Source: Clostridiales bacterium
GTDB taxonomy: Bacteria; Bacillota; Clostridia; Lachnospirales; Lachnospiraceae
Assembly: GCA_018372435.1 (NCBI GenBank)
Contig: JAHAJA010000033.1
Location: 1 to 46,161 of the forward strand
Direction of reading: 5' to 3'
DNA: 46,161 nucleotides
The notes below the pieces were generated by a model. That model was not told the DNA's origin. It ran no database searches and saw only the letters and a list, made by a program, of their open reading frames with translations. The position numbers and the translations under genes are program-made. The number at the start of each line of letters is the position of its first letter. Within the stretch, counting starts at the first letter, position 1. Shown in pieces: positions 25,948 through 34,863 of this stretch.

Positions 25948-27337
25948 AAATTTAGGACTAAAAATTTTATCTTTGGGTCTTGCCGCACTTATATGGTTTA
26001 TTATCGTAAATATCGATGATCCTGCAATATCAAGAACATTTCGTTTATCTGTAGAGAAGCGGAATGAAGATGTAATTGCTAGTCAAGGAATGTGTTACGA
26101 GGTATTAGAAGGTGATGCTGTTACGATTACAGTTAAGGGTAAGAGAAGTGTTGTCGAGGCATTAACAACATCGGATTTTAGTGCATATGCAGACCTATCT
26201 AAACTATCAAGATGGAATGCTGTACCGATTAAAGTAGAGCTAACAAAGTACCTAACGGAATCTGATACACCGAGTATTACAATTGGTTCAGTGGATACCT
26301 TAATTGTTTCACTTGAAGAGACAGAGACGAAGCAATTCAAAGTTAGCGTTGTCAAGAAGGGAACAGTTGAAGAGGGTTATTGTATAGGTGAATTAAAGAC
26401 AAAACCAAATATAATACAAGTTACTGGTGCGAAGTCACAGATTAGTAAGATTGATGAAGTAAAAGTTGAGATTGATGTATCCAATGCTTCAGAGAATTTT
26501 ACAACTAGTGGAGTACCAAAGGTATATGATGCAGATGGAAAAGAAATTAATTCTTCAAAGATGACGTTTAGTACAACAGAGGTTAAAGTTGTTGGTACGT
26601 TGTTGAATACTAAAACAATACCAGTAGATATAGAGATTCAAGGGAATCCATTACATGGATACCGTTATATTAGTACAGAATATGAACCTAAGAGTGTTAC
26701 AATCGCTGGAGATAGGAAAGCATTAAGTACAGTTAGTAAGATTGTTATACCTATTGACATATCTGGACAATATGAGGATATTGAAACGGAGATTAACCTA
26801 GAGAATTATTTACCGGAAGGAGTTATTCTTGAAGAAGAAAGTCTTTCTGTGATGGTTAATATCGTTATTGAGAAGTTACAAATCAAAGACTTCACTTTCG
26901 ATACGAAGGACATTCAATTTAAGGATTTGAATGATCAATTGAAGTTCAGTTATATAAACGATACTACATCAACTGAATTGGTTATTAAGATTATGGGTAG
27001 AGAAGAAGATCTTAAGAATCTTAAGATAAGTGATTTGAATCCATATATTGATTTGAAAGGAAAGAATAAACCAGGTAGTTATGTTATCGAAGTGCAATTT
27101 GATACTATTGAAGGAATTACTATTTTGAATAAACCAACGGTTTCAATAGAATTAACAGCGGAGACGGATAACGAACCTGATGATGGAAACCAAGGTGGAA
27201 GTAGCGATACTAAACCAGATATTGATGTGGATAATAACAATGGAGCGAATGACAATAACACGGAAACTTCTGGTGGTACAGATACTAATGAAGAGGAAGA
27301 TAATAAAGAAGTATCTGATGCCGAAGATAATGAATAA
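25928..27337 (+). CDS. cdaR: CdaA regulator CdaR (YbbR-domain protein)
   Basis: 469 residues. One N-terminal membrane helix (about 10-28, GLKILSLGLAALIWFIIVN) anchors an extracytoplasmic chain of about four YbbR repeats (about 35-420; recurring TVTIKGKRS, IIQVTGAKSQIS and SVTIAGDRKALS strands). The C-terminus is a low-complexity Asp/Asn/Glu/Gly tail (about 425-469). CdaR binds and modulates CdaA. The long acidic tail is not part of the core domain and may reach into the wall (inference). Confidence 0.92.
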   Translation: MKRKWTKNLGLKILSLGLAALIWFIIVNIDDPAISRTFRLSVEKRNEDVIASQGMCYEVLEGDAVTITVKGKRSVVEALTTSDFSAYADLSKLSRWNAVPIKVELTKYLTESDTPSITIGSVDTLIVSLEETETKQFKVSVVKKGTVEEGYCIGELKTKPNIIQVTGAKSQISKIDEVKVEIDVSNASENFTTSGVPKVYDADGKEINSSKMTFSTTEVKVVGTLLNTKTIPVDIEIQGNPLHGYRYISTEYEPKSVTIAGDRKALSTVSKIVIPIDISGQYEDIETEINLENYLPEGVILEEESLSVMVNIVIEKLQIKDFTFDTKDIQFKDLNDQLKFSYINDTTSTELVIKIMGREEDLKNLKISDLNPYIDLKGKNKPGSYVIEVQFDTIEGITILNKPTVSIELTAETDNEPDDGNQGGSSDTKPDIDVDNNNGANDNNTETSGGTDTNEEEDNKEVSDAEDNE

Positions 27338-27373
27338 TGGAATTGTTGTAAAAGAGTAACATGAGGAGGCGCT

Positions 27374-27655
27374 ATGGTAAGTAAGAAGATAGTAGTGCAA
27401 AGTGCATATGGACTGCATTTACGACCAGTTAGCTTACTATGTCAAGAAGCATTGAAATATTCTTGTCACATTATGTTATTAACAGAATCGAAATCGGTGA
27501 ATGCAAAAAGTGTGTTAGGAGTGCTTGGTGCCTGTGTAAAAAATGGAATGGAAATCGAGCTACAATGTGATGGAGAAGACGAAAAGGAAGCTCTTGAAGC
27601 AATTATAAGTTTATTGGATTCGATCTTTAAGGAAGAGAAGAACAAAGAAGAATAG
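27374..27655 (+). CDS. HPr-family phosphocarrier protein
   Basis: 93 residues, HPr fold. The phospho-accepting H15 (YGLHLRP) and regulatory Ser46 (NAKSVLGVLG) keep standard numbering, so both PEP:PTS phosphotransfer and HPr-kinase control are possible. The active-site motif is LHLRPV instead of LHARPA, which hints at a paralogue rather than the main PtsH. No PTS genes are nearby; it follows cdaR by 36 bp on the same strand. Confidence 0.88.
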   Translation: MVSKKIVVQSAYGLHLRPVSLLCQEALKYSCHIMLLTESKSVNAKSVLGVLGACVKNGMEIELQCDGEDEKEALEAIISLLDSIFKEEKNKEE

Positions 27656-27660
27656 AATTC

Positions 27661-27689
27661 TTGACAAAATTCAAAATATATTATATACT
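27661..27689 (+). promoter_or_regulatory. Near-consensus promoter before the FAD protein gene
   Basis: TTGACA (27661-27666), a 17-bp spacer, TATACT (27684-27689), the best -35 in the window. It begins 5 bp after the HPr stop, and its start point falls inside the hairpin at 27694-27714. Confidence 0.75.
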
Positions 27690-27693
27690 AAAT

Positions 27694-27720
27694 CGCTCGC
27701 CTAAAAGGCGAGCGTTATTT
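27694..27720 (+). terminator. GC-rich hairpin, terminator of the cdaA operon
   Basis: CGCTCGCCT (27694-27702) pairs perfectly with AGGCGAGCG (27706-27714), then TTATTT. It could both end the upstream operon and sit at the 5' end of the FAD gene mRNA. Confidence 0.75.
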
Positions 27721-27785
27721 ATGACTCAAGTTAATAGAAGGTTCTACTAGTGCTTTCGATTTTAAGGAAAAGATAGGTGATTATT

Positions 27786-29183
27786 ATGAAATATGATGTT
27801 ATTATAATAGGTGCTGGCCCAGCAGGGATTTTTACTGCCTTGGAAATGATCAAGAATAAATCGAATAAGAAGATTGTTATAATTGAAAAAGGATGTTCGA
27901 TTAGCAAAAGACGTTGCCCGAAAACAACAACGAAGAAATGTGTTAATTGTAAACCATACTGTCATATAACAACAGGTTTCTCAGGAGCAGGAGCTTTTTC
28001 TGATGGTAAATTATCATTAAGTGCAGAAGTAGGTGGAGATTTACCTTCATTAATTGGAGTAGATGTAGCAGAAGAAACGATTAAATATGCGGATGATATA
28101 TACTTGGAATTCGGTGCTGACACTAAAGTAGAAGGTGTAAATGTTGGAGATAAGGTAAAAGAAATTCGTAAAAATGCAATTAAATCAGGTCTAAAGTTAG
28201 TAGATTGTCCAATACGTCATCTTGGAACAGAAGCAGCTCAAGAAATTTATCTTAAGATTGAGAACTTCTTATTAGAAAATGGTGTAGAAATCAAATTCGA
28301 TACAATTTGTAAAGATATTATAGTTGAAGATTCTACTTGTAAAGGAGTTATTCTTGCTAGTTCAAGAAAGCAAGATGAAATGGAAACTTTGGAAGCGGAT
28401 GAAATAGTTATTGCAACAGGACGTAAAGGTGCTGATTGGTTAGAAAAAATGTGTGAAAAACATGATATTGAGCATCAACCAGGTACTGTTGATATCGGTG
28501 TTCGTGTAGAAGTTCGTAATGAAATAATGGAAGATGTCAATAATGTATTATATGAATCTAAGTTGATAGGTTACCCACTTCCATTTAAGAATAAAGTGAG
28601 AACTTTCTGTCAAAATCCTGGTGGATTTGTTAGTCAAGAAAACTACGATAATAACTTAGCAATTGTAAATGGACATTCGTATAAGAAATTAAAATCAGAA
28701 AATACAAACCTTGCAATTCTATGTTCTCATAACTTTATTGAGCCATTCAATCAACCGATTGAATATGCTAAGAGAGTTGGGGAGTTAGTGAATATGTTAG
28801 GTAATGGACAGATTCTTGTACAAAGATTCGGTGACATTCTTGAAGGTAAAAGAACTTGGCAAGAAGAATTAAATCAATCCAATGTTAAGCCAACAATGCC
28901 AGATGCAATAGCAGGCGATATTACATCAGCTATGCCGTACAGGACAATGGTTAATATTATTAACTTCATTAAGGCTGTTGATACGGTTGTACCTGGTTTT
29001 GCAAGTAACGAAACACTATTATACTCTCCTGAAATCAAATTCTATAGTAATCGTATTAAAATGGATAAGGAATTCAAAACAAACATTAAAGGATTACATT
29101 GTCTAGGAGATTCTAGTGGTTGGACAAGGGGATTGATGATGTCATCTGTAATGGGTGTATTAATGGGAAGAGAATTGATATAA
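27786..29183 (+). CDS. FAD-dependent protein, COG2509 type
   Basis: 465 residues. N-terminal dinucleotide motif GAGPAG (9-14), acidic VIIEKG strand end, then a Cys cluster (C37, C44, C52, C55, C59; KRRCPKTTTKKCVNCKPYC) that could be structural or hold a metal. FSGAGAFSDGKLSL and a C-terminal LHCLGDSSGWTRGLMMSSVMG (FAD-binding, last third) are conserved in the family. The reaction is unknown. The ATG at 27786 follows AGGTG; the GTG at 27777 overlaps that site. It has its own promoter and terminator. Confidence 0.88.
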   Translation: MKYDVIIIGAGPAGIFTALEMIKNKSNKKIVIIEKGCSISKRRCPKTTTKKCVNCKPYCHITTGFSGAGAFSDGKLSLSAEVGGDLPSLIGVDVAEETIKYADDIYLEFGADTKVEGVNVGDKVKEIRKNAIKSGLKLVDCPIRHLGTEAAQEIYLKIENFLLENGVEIKFDTICKDIIVEDSTCKGVILASSRKQDEMETLEADEIVIATGRKGADWLEKMCEKHDIEHQPGTVDIGVRVEVRNEIMEDVNNVLYESKLIGYPLPFKNKVRTFCQNPGGFVSQENYDNNLAIVNGHSYKKLKSENTNLAILCSHNFIEPFNQPIEYAKRVGELVNMLGNGQILVQRFGDILEGKRTWQEELNQSNVKPTMPDAIAGDITSAMPYRTMVNIINFIKAVDTVVPGFASNETLLYSPEIKFYSNRIKMDKEFKTNIKGLHCLGDSSGWTRGLMMSSVMGVLMGRELI

Positions 29184-29251
29184 TTAGTAATCTATGACTA
29201 TGAGGTTGCGATACCAGGTGGTTATAATTAATTTAATATAGGTATAAGTCA

Positions 29252-29300
29252 AAACAAACACCAGCAAGAAGATATATGCTATCTTTTTGCTGGTGTTTTA
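29252..29300 (+). terminator. Terminator of the FAD protein gene
   Basis: AAACACCAGCAA-g-AAGATA (from 29256) pairs with TATCTT-t-TTGCTGGTGTTT (to about 29298), then T residues. Confidence 0.88.
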
Positions 29301-29309
29301 AAATATATA

Positions 29310-29338
29310 TTGATAAAGTAAAGTGCTAATGTTATAAT
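29310..29338 (+). promoter_or_regulatory. leuA promoter
   Basis: TTGATA (29310-29315), a 17-bp spacer, TATAAT (29333-29338). The leader would be about 310 nt long. Confidence 0.72.
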
Positions 29339-29654
29339 GTAAAACAAAACTATTCAGATACTAAATTTGGATAGCTAATGTGTAACTAGATTATGACAAA
29401 GGGGTCAATCTTTACAGAATCTTTGTCATGAGTCGATGGTCAATTTAATAAATTAAATTGGTATCATCTACTTACCTACATATAATAGAAAAGGAATGAT
29501 AAGGATGGGGCTAGAGTAGACAGAGCAAAATTGTTTATAATCAAGCGATATAGTGTGATTTATCGACTCCGTAGTTTGGAATGTTTTGAGGCTTTATTGT
29601 GAACGAATTGTAGTGTTTTTAGTTCAACAAATTCTAAATTAGGAGGAAATTAAT
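29339..29654 (+). other. Long leuA leader with a hairpin and an AT palindrome
   Basis: ATGACAAAG (29393-29401) pairs perfectly with CTTTGTCAT (29421-29429). Soon after, CAATTTAAT pairs with ATTAAATTG around AA (29441-29460). I see no T-box consensus, no run of Leu codons in a leader ORF, and no intrinsic terminator. A leader this long before a leucine biosynthesis gene suggests regulation by an unrecognised element. Confidence 0.5.
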
Positions 29655-31328
29655 ATGTTAAATTATAAGAAATATCAAAGAGTACCTGTTGTGAATTATC
29701 CGGAACGTGAGTGGCCAAATAAAGAAATTGAGAAAGCACCAGTTTGGTGTAGCGTTGATTTACGTGATGGTAATCAAGCGTTAATTGAGCCAATGGTTGT
29801 TGAAGAGAAGATTGAATACTTCTGTATGTTAGTTAAATTAGGATTTAAAGAGATTGAAGTAGGATTCCCTTCTGCTTCACAAATCGAATTTGATTTCTTA
29901 AGGCAATTAGTGGAACGTAATTTAATTCCAGATGATGTTTGTGTTCAAGTGTTAGTACAATGTAGAGATCATTTAATCAAGCGTACATTTGAAGCATTAG
30001 AAGGGATTAAAACAGCAATTGTACATATCTATAATTCTACATCAACCTTACAACGTGATGTTGTGTTTGATAAATCTAGAGAAGAGATCAAACAAATAGC
30101 TATTGATGGAGCTATGTTGGTAAAGGAATATGTGAAAGAGTTTCCTGGTAAGATTATCTTAGAATATTCACCAGAAAGTTTCACAGGTACAGAACTTGAT
30201 TTTGCATTAGATATTTGTACGGCAGTTCAAGATGTTTGGCAGCCTACAAGTGACAATAAGATTATATTTAATTTGCCATCTACTGTTGAGATGAATACGC
30301 CAAACGTGTATGCAGATCAAATCGAGTGGATGAGCCGCCATTTTAAAGATAGAGAGAACATTATTCTTAGTGTTCACCCTCATAATGATCGAGGTACGGG
30401 AGTTGCCTGTGCAGAACTTGCATTACTTGCAGGTGCCGATCGTGTGGAAGGAACCTTGTTTGGTAATGGGGAGAGAACAGGTAATGTTGATATCGTGAAT
30501 ATCGCTTACAATATGTTTTCACAAGGAATCAACCCAGAACTGGACCTTACTCATATAAATGATATTGCTGAAGTTTATGAAAGATGTTGTAAGCTTCCAA
30601 TTCATGCTAGACACCCATATGTTGGTAAATTGGTATTTACTGCTTTCTCTGGCTCGCACCAAGATGCCATTAACAAGGGCGTTAAGGCTATGCAAGATAG
30701 AAACAGCGAGATTTGGGAAGTACCATATCTTCCAATCGATCCAAGTGATATCGGTAGAGAATATGAACCAATTGTTCGTATTAATAGCCAATCAGGTAAA
30801 GGTGGCGTAGCATTCGTTATGGATACGTATTATGGTTTCAAATTACCAAAAGGTATGCATAAAGAATTCGCTGATGTTATTCAGAAGATTTCTGAAAAAC
30901 AAGGAGAAGTGGCACCAGATCAAATCATGGATGAATTCAAGAAAGAGTATCTTGATAAGAAAGAGCCACTTCATTTCAAACGTTGCAAGATGGAAGATAT
31001 CTCAGATGGAGATAGTGACTTTGATACCAAAGTAGTATTAACATACATGTTCAAGGGCGAAGAAAAGGTTATCGAAGATTACGGTAATGGACCAATCGAT
31101 GCGGTTCAAAGAGCGATGCAAGATTCTCTTGGAGTAAAAATTAAAGTGTTAGATTATTCAGAGCATGCCCTAAGAGAAGGTTCTAATGCACAGGCAGCCG
31201 CTTATATTCATATGTTTGACCAAGAAACTAACCTTGCAACTTTTGGTGTTGGTGTAAGTTCTAATATTACGAGAGCATCTATTCGTGCCATCTTTAGTGC
31301 AATCAATCGTTTGAGATTTAAGAATTAA
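29655..31328 (+). CDS. leuA: 2-isopropylmalate synthase
   Basis: 557 residues, the longer LeuA class (TIGR00970-like, as in actinobacteria and yeast). It condenses 2-oxoisovalerate with acetyl-CoA, the first committed step to leucine. The TIM barrel contains SVDLRDGNQALIEP (metal ligand D38) and the divalent-metal site HPHND (H241, H243); GNGERTGNVD follows. The C-terminal LeuA-type allosteric domain (about 440-557) binds leucine. No other leu genes are in the window. The ATG follows AGGAGGAAA. Confidence 0.94.
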   Translation: MLNYKKYQRVPVVNYPEREWPNKEIEKAPVWCSVDLRDGNQALIEPMVVEEKIEYFCMLVKLGFKEIEVGFPSASQIEFDFLRQLVERNLIPDDVCVQVLVQCRDHLIKRTFEALEGIKTAIVHIYNSTSTLQRDVVFDKSREEIKQIAIDGAMLVKEYVKEFPGKIILEYSPESFTGTELDFALDICTAVQDVWQPTSDNKIIFNLPSTVEMNTPNVYADQIEWMSRHFKDRENIILSVHPHNDRGTGVACAELALLAGADRVEGTLFGNGERTGNVDIVNIAYNMFSQGINPELDLTHINDIAEVYERCCKLPIHARHPYVGKLVFTAFSGSHQDAINKGVKAMQDRNSEIWEVPYLPIDPSDIGREYEPIVRINSQSGKGGVAFVMDTYYGFKLPKGMHKEFADVIQKISEKQGEVAPDQIMDEFKKEYLDKKEPLHFKRCKMEDISDGDSDFDTKVVLTYMFKGEEKVIEDYGNGPIDAVQRAMQDSLGVKIKVLDYSEHALREGSNAQAAAYIHMFDQETNLATFGVGVSSNITRASIRAIFSAINRLRFKN

Positions 31329-31425
31329 GAAATATTTAAGAATCTTTTATCTTAAATTAAAAACCTCTTTAAAAAGCTGATTTATAATTAAAGTAGGTAA
31401 AATAGGATAATACTAGTATAGAGGA

Positions 31426-31502
31426 ATCTATACATTATGTACATTTCGGTTCCACATATAGGAATATATGGGTGATGATTGTATATAGTGTATAGATTTT
31501 TT
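31426..31502 (+). terminator. leuA terminator with long stem
   Basis: The arm at 31426-31444 pairs with about 31479-31497 (core TCTATACA/TGTATAGA, G-U pairs only), with a smaller hairpin in the loop, then TTTTTT. Confidence 0.78.
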
Positions 31503-31535
31503 GTTGAATTATGGGCACTATACAATTCGTGCACG

Positions 31536-31564
31536 TTGACTTGAATGTATAAAAATGCTATAAT
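31536..31564 (+). promoter_or_regulatory. Promoter of the teichoic-acid-like locus
   Basis: TTGACT (31536-31541), 17 bp, TATAAT (31559-31564), about 45 nt before the first gene. It probably drives genes from 31608 to at least 36935. Confidence 0.75.
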
Positions 31565-31607
31565 TCTTTGAATGGTTTAAAAAAGAATTTGGAGGAAAAG
31601 GATAGAA

Positions 31608-33971
31608 ATGAAGGTAAGTGTAATTATTCCGTTTCATTATGGAATAGCATTTTTAGAGGATTGCCTTATTAGTTTAAGAGAACAGAATTATCGTGATCTA
31701 GAGACAATTCTAGTATGTGACCATATTGAGGAGAATATAGATGTATTGGTAGCTGAATTTGGGCAAGATTTGAATATGAGCGTTTATCATCTTGATGAAA
31801 CTACTGGTGTAGCTGCAGCAAGAAATCTAGGACTTGATAAGGCACAAGGAGAATATATATATTTCTTAGATTCCGATGATTACTTATATATAGATACATT
31901 GGCTTTACTTGTTGAATCAACAATTGATACAGATGCTGATATTGTATACGGTAAGAAGAAAAGATCTTGGTTTAAACGTAGCGTATACATGAGTACAGTT
32001 ATGGAAAATGCTGATGAAGAGAATGCAGAGAGCGATGAAGATAACAATGCATTTGAAGATGCAGAATCAAATGCTGAAAACGGAAACGAGAGCGAGTCTA
32101 AGAGTTCGATTGATGATGATAATAGTGATGAAGATGATGATTCTGCTGATGATGAGAACGAAGTGGAGTTAAGCGAAGAGGAATTAATGGCGGCAGAAGA
32201 ACGTAGGATTAGACGTAAGAGAGAACGTGCTCATCATACGATGGTTACTACTAGAAAAGGTATCCGTAATGTTTCTGTTTTGAATATCTTGATGAAAAGA
32301 AGTGTTATTGAAGAACACAATATCCGTTTTAATGAAAAGTTTAAATTCTATTCTGACTTATCATTTTTAGTACAAGTATTAGAATACGCTCAGATTTTTG
32401 AGAAGAAGATGCGCGCGGTATATATTAAGAGAAAGCATAATGATTCTATTAATATGCCAGCATTATCACAGATAAAAGAACCTGGCAAATTTGAAGAGTA
32501 TATAGAAGCTTATTACTACACAATATCACTAATACCGGAAGATAGTACGTTAAGAAGACGTATCGACCGCAAGATTATCAATTATTATGTTAAGACATTC
32601 GCTCCAAAACTTCGTAGAAGCACCAATGATGCTTGGAGGACAGAACGTTTTGAGATACTTCGTAAGATAGTTATTAATATGGATCCTTCTGTTATTAAGA
32701 TGCAAAAGGGCTATAGAAAACGTTTAGTGAAAGCACTTATGAAAGGCGATTTGAAGAAATCACAACGCCTTGTTAATTGGGATCTTGGTAAGAAGAAATT
32801 CAAGAAAATTATTACGAATAAGAGAGCATTAGCTAAATTCTTATATATTCACAGTTTCTTAAAGAAACCAATGATGGAGAACTGGGTAATATGTGAAAGT
32901 TTCTTTGGTAAGAGCTATTCGGACAGTCCAAAGTATATCTATGAATATTTGTCTAAGACTTATCCAGGTAAATACAAATTCATATGGGTAATCAACAACA
33001 AAAAGACTGACATTCCATATCCACACAAAAAGGTTAAGAGATTTAGTATTCGCTATGCTTATTACCTAGCACGTTGTAAATATTTCGTATTCAATGTAAG
33101 ACAACCTCGTTGGGTACGTAAGAGGGAAGGAAGTATATTCCTAGAAACATGGCATGGCACACCGCTTAAGAGACTAGTATTCGACCAAGAAGAGGTATGT
33201 GGAGCATCTCCACAACATAAAATCCAGTTTTATAAGGATTCAAGAAAGTGGGATTATCTAGTATCCGCAAACTATTTCTCTTCTGATGTCTTTAGAAGTG
33301 CGTTCATGTTTGATAAAGAGATGTTAGAGTTTGGTTATCCAAGAAACGATATCCTCTATGCACCAGATAAAGAAGAAAAATCAATCTCGTTAAAGAAGAA
33401 ATTAGGAATTCCATTGGATAAGAAGACGGTATTATATGCTCCGACGTGGAGAGATGACGAATTCTATGGTAGTGGACAATACAAATTTGAGTTAAAATTA
33501 GATTTAAGAAAGATGAAGCAGGAATTAGGTGATGAATATGTAGTATTACTTCGTACCCATTACTATATTGCAGACTCTTTAGATACGACAGGTGTGGAAG
33601 ACTTTGCTTTCAACTTAAGTAAATACGATGATATTGCTGAGATTTACTTAATCTCTGATATATTAATTACGGATTACTCATCTGTATTCTTTGATTATGC
33701 GAATTTACAAAGACCTATGTTATTCTTTACGTATGATTTAGAAAAATACAGAGATGTATTACGAGGTTTCTATATCGATATGTTAGAAGAAGTACCAGGA
33801 CCACTTCTATTTACTTCTGATGAAGTTTTAGAGGCAATCAAGAATATTGATAAGATTGAAAGAGAATACAGTGATCGTTACCGTGTATTCTATGATAAAT
33901 TCTGTAGCTTAGATGATGGACATGCTTCAGAACACGTAGCTGAAACTGTCTTTAATCCAAAAAATAACTAA
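31608..33971 (+). CDS. Bifunctional GT2 glycosyltransferase / CDP-glycerol glycerophosphotransferase
   Basis: 787 residues. N-terminal GT2 (GT-A) domain (about 1-320) with VIIPFHYGIAFLEDCL and the nucleotide-sugar/metal motif DSDD (88-91). It is interrupted by an extremely acidic, low-complexity insert (about 133-198, mostly D/E/S/N) followed by a basic patch (RRIRRKRER). The C-terminal TagB/TagF-like domain (about 420-780) has ETWHGTPLKRL, YPRNDIL, YAPTWRDDEFY, LITDYSSVFFDYA and DDGHASE. It probably adds both a sugar and polyol-phosphate units to a surface polymer at the inner membrane face. Confidence 0.9.
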   Translation: MKVSVIIPFHYGIAFLEDCLISLREQNYRDLETILVCDHIEENIDVLVAEFGQDLNMSVYHLDETTGVAAARNLGLDKAQGEYIYFLDSDDYLYIDTLALLVESTIDTDADIVYGKKKRSWFKRSVYMSTVMENADEENAESDEDNNAFEDAESNAENGNESESKSSIDDDNSDEDDDSADDENEVELSEEELMAAEERRIRRKRERAHHTMVTTRKGIRNVSVLNILMKRSVIEEHNIRFNEKFKFYSDLSFLVQVLEYAQIFEKKMRAVYIKRKHNDSINMPALSQIKEPGKFEEYIEAYYYTISLIPEDSTLRRRIDRKIINYYVKTFAPKLRRSTNDAWRTERFEILRKIVINMDPSVIKMQKGYRKRLVKALMKGDLKKSQRLVNWDLGKKKFKKIITNKRALAKFLYIHSFLKKPMMENWVICESFFGKSYSDSPKYIYEYLSKTYPGKYKFIWVINNKKTDIPYPHKKVKRFSIRYAYYLARCKYFVFNVRQPRWVRKREGSIFLETWHGTPLKRLVFDQEEVCGASPQHKIQFYKDSRKWDYLVSANYFSSDVFRSAFMFDKEMLEFGYPRNDILYAPDKEEKSISLKKKLGIPLDKKTVLYAPTWRDDEFYGSGQYKFELKLDLRKMKQELGDEYVVLLRTHYYIADSLDTTGVEDFAFNLSKYDDIAEIYLISDILITDYSSVFFDYANLQRPMLFFTYDLEKYRDVLRGFYIDMLEEVPGPLLFTSDEVLEAIKNIDKIEREYSDRYRVFYDKFCSLDDGHASEHVAETVFNPKNN

Positions 33972-33994
33972 TAGTTAAAGGATGTTTATCGATA

Positions 33995-34774
33995 ATGAAA
34001 AATCATATTACTAATTTTTTTAAGTACGACTTCCTATTATCGGAGTTAGTAAAGAAAGATATTAAATTAAAATATAGAAGATCCATACTTGGGCTTTTTT
34101 GGACACTATTAGAGCCTTTACTAACGATGCTTGTATTGACAGTTGTATTCTCGAAATTGCGTTCTAAAGGCGATGAGTATTTTCCTTTGTATATATTGAC
34201 AGGTAGATTACTCTATACATTCTTTGCAAACTCAACGAAGGCCGCTATGAAGGCAATTCGAACCAATAGTGGAATGATTAAGAAAGTATATATACCGAAG
34301 TATATCTATCCATTATCCAATGTTATATCAAACTTTTTGATATTCCTATTATCCTTACCAGTAGTAGTGTTGGTTGCAATTGTTTTAAAAGTACCAGTTA
34401 CATGGCATGTGATTGAAGGAATCATTCCACTAGTATTACTATTTATCATGTCACTTGGAGTGGGTATGATTTTATCTGCCATGGCAGTATTTTTCCGTGA
34501 CATTGAATATCTTTGGTCAGTAGTGCTTATGTTAATTATGTACTGTAGCGCAATATTCTATGAACCGGAGAGTGTAATTAAAAATGGATATGCATGGGTA
34601 TTTTCGTTAAATCCTTTATTCGCAATCATTACAAACTTCAGAAATTCGATAATCTATGGCACTTCTATGGATATGAATGCATTGATTTACTCTACGGTAT
34701 TTAGTTTTGGCTCCTTAATTATAGGTGTGTGGTTCTTTTATAAGAAACAGGATAAATTTATCTTAAACATATAG
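33995..34774 (+). CDS. tagG: Teichoic acid ABC exporter permease (TagG-like)
   Basis: A 259-residue ABC-2-type permease with six predicted membrane helices and the entry signature DIKLKYRRSILGLFWTLLEPLLTM. With the ATPase encoded next, it would flip undecaprenyl-linked polymer across the membrane. It lies between polymerising enzymes, 23 bp after the first GT2/TagF gene. Confidence 0.9.
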   Translation: MKNHITNFFKYDFLLSELVKKDIKLKYRRSILGLFWTLLEPLLTMLVLTVVFSKLRSKGDEYFPLYILTGRLLYTFFANSTKAAMKAIRTNSGMIKKVYIPKYIYPLSNVISNFLIFLLSLPVVVLVAIVLKVPVTWHVIEGIIPLVLLFIMSLGVGMILSAMAVFFRDIEYLWSVVLMLIMYCSAIFYEPESVIKNGYAWVFSLNPLFAIITNFRNSIIYGTSMDMNALIYSTVFSFGSLIIGVWFFYKKQDKFILNI

Positions 34775-34790
34775 ATAAATTTATTATAGT

Positions 34791-34823
34791 GAAACTCAAG
34801 TAACTAACCAGATTGAGAGTTTC
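34791..34823 (+). other. Stem-loop between tagG and tagH
   Basis: GAAACTC (34791-34797) pairs with GAG-a-GTTTC (34815-34823). No T tract follows; it may adjust the permease:ATPase ratio or be a processing site. Confidence 0.45.
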
Positions 34824-34863
34824 AAATTGCTTATTAATAAGAGATAGTTGAAAGGAGCAATAC

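Noticed and set aside
29393..29431. 12-codon ORF in the leuA leader as an attenuation peptide
   Set aside because: It has no ribosome site and only one Leu codon; its sequence is explained by the hairpin arms.
29339..29654. T-box leader for leuA
   Set aside because: No AGGGTGGNACCGCG-like T-box sequence and no terminator/antiterminator pair.
30559..31035. Alternative-frame ORFs inside leuA
   Set aside because: They overlap a full-length well-conserved enzyme gene and have no recognisable domains.
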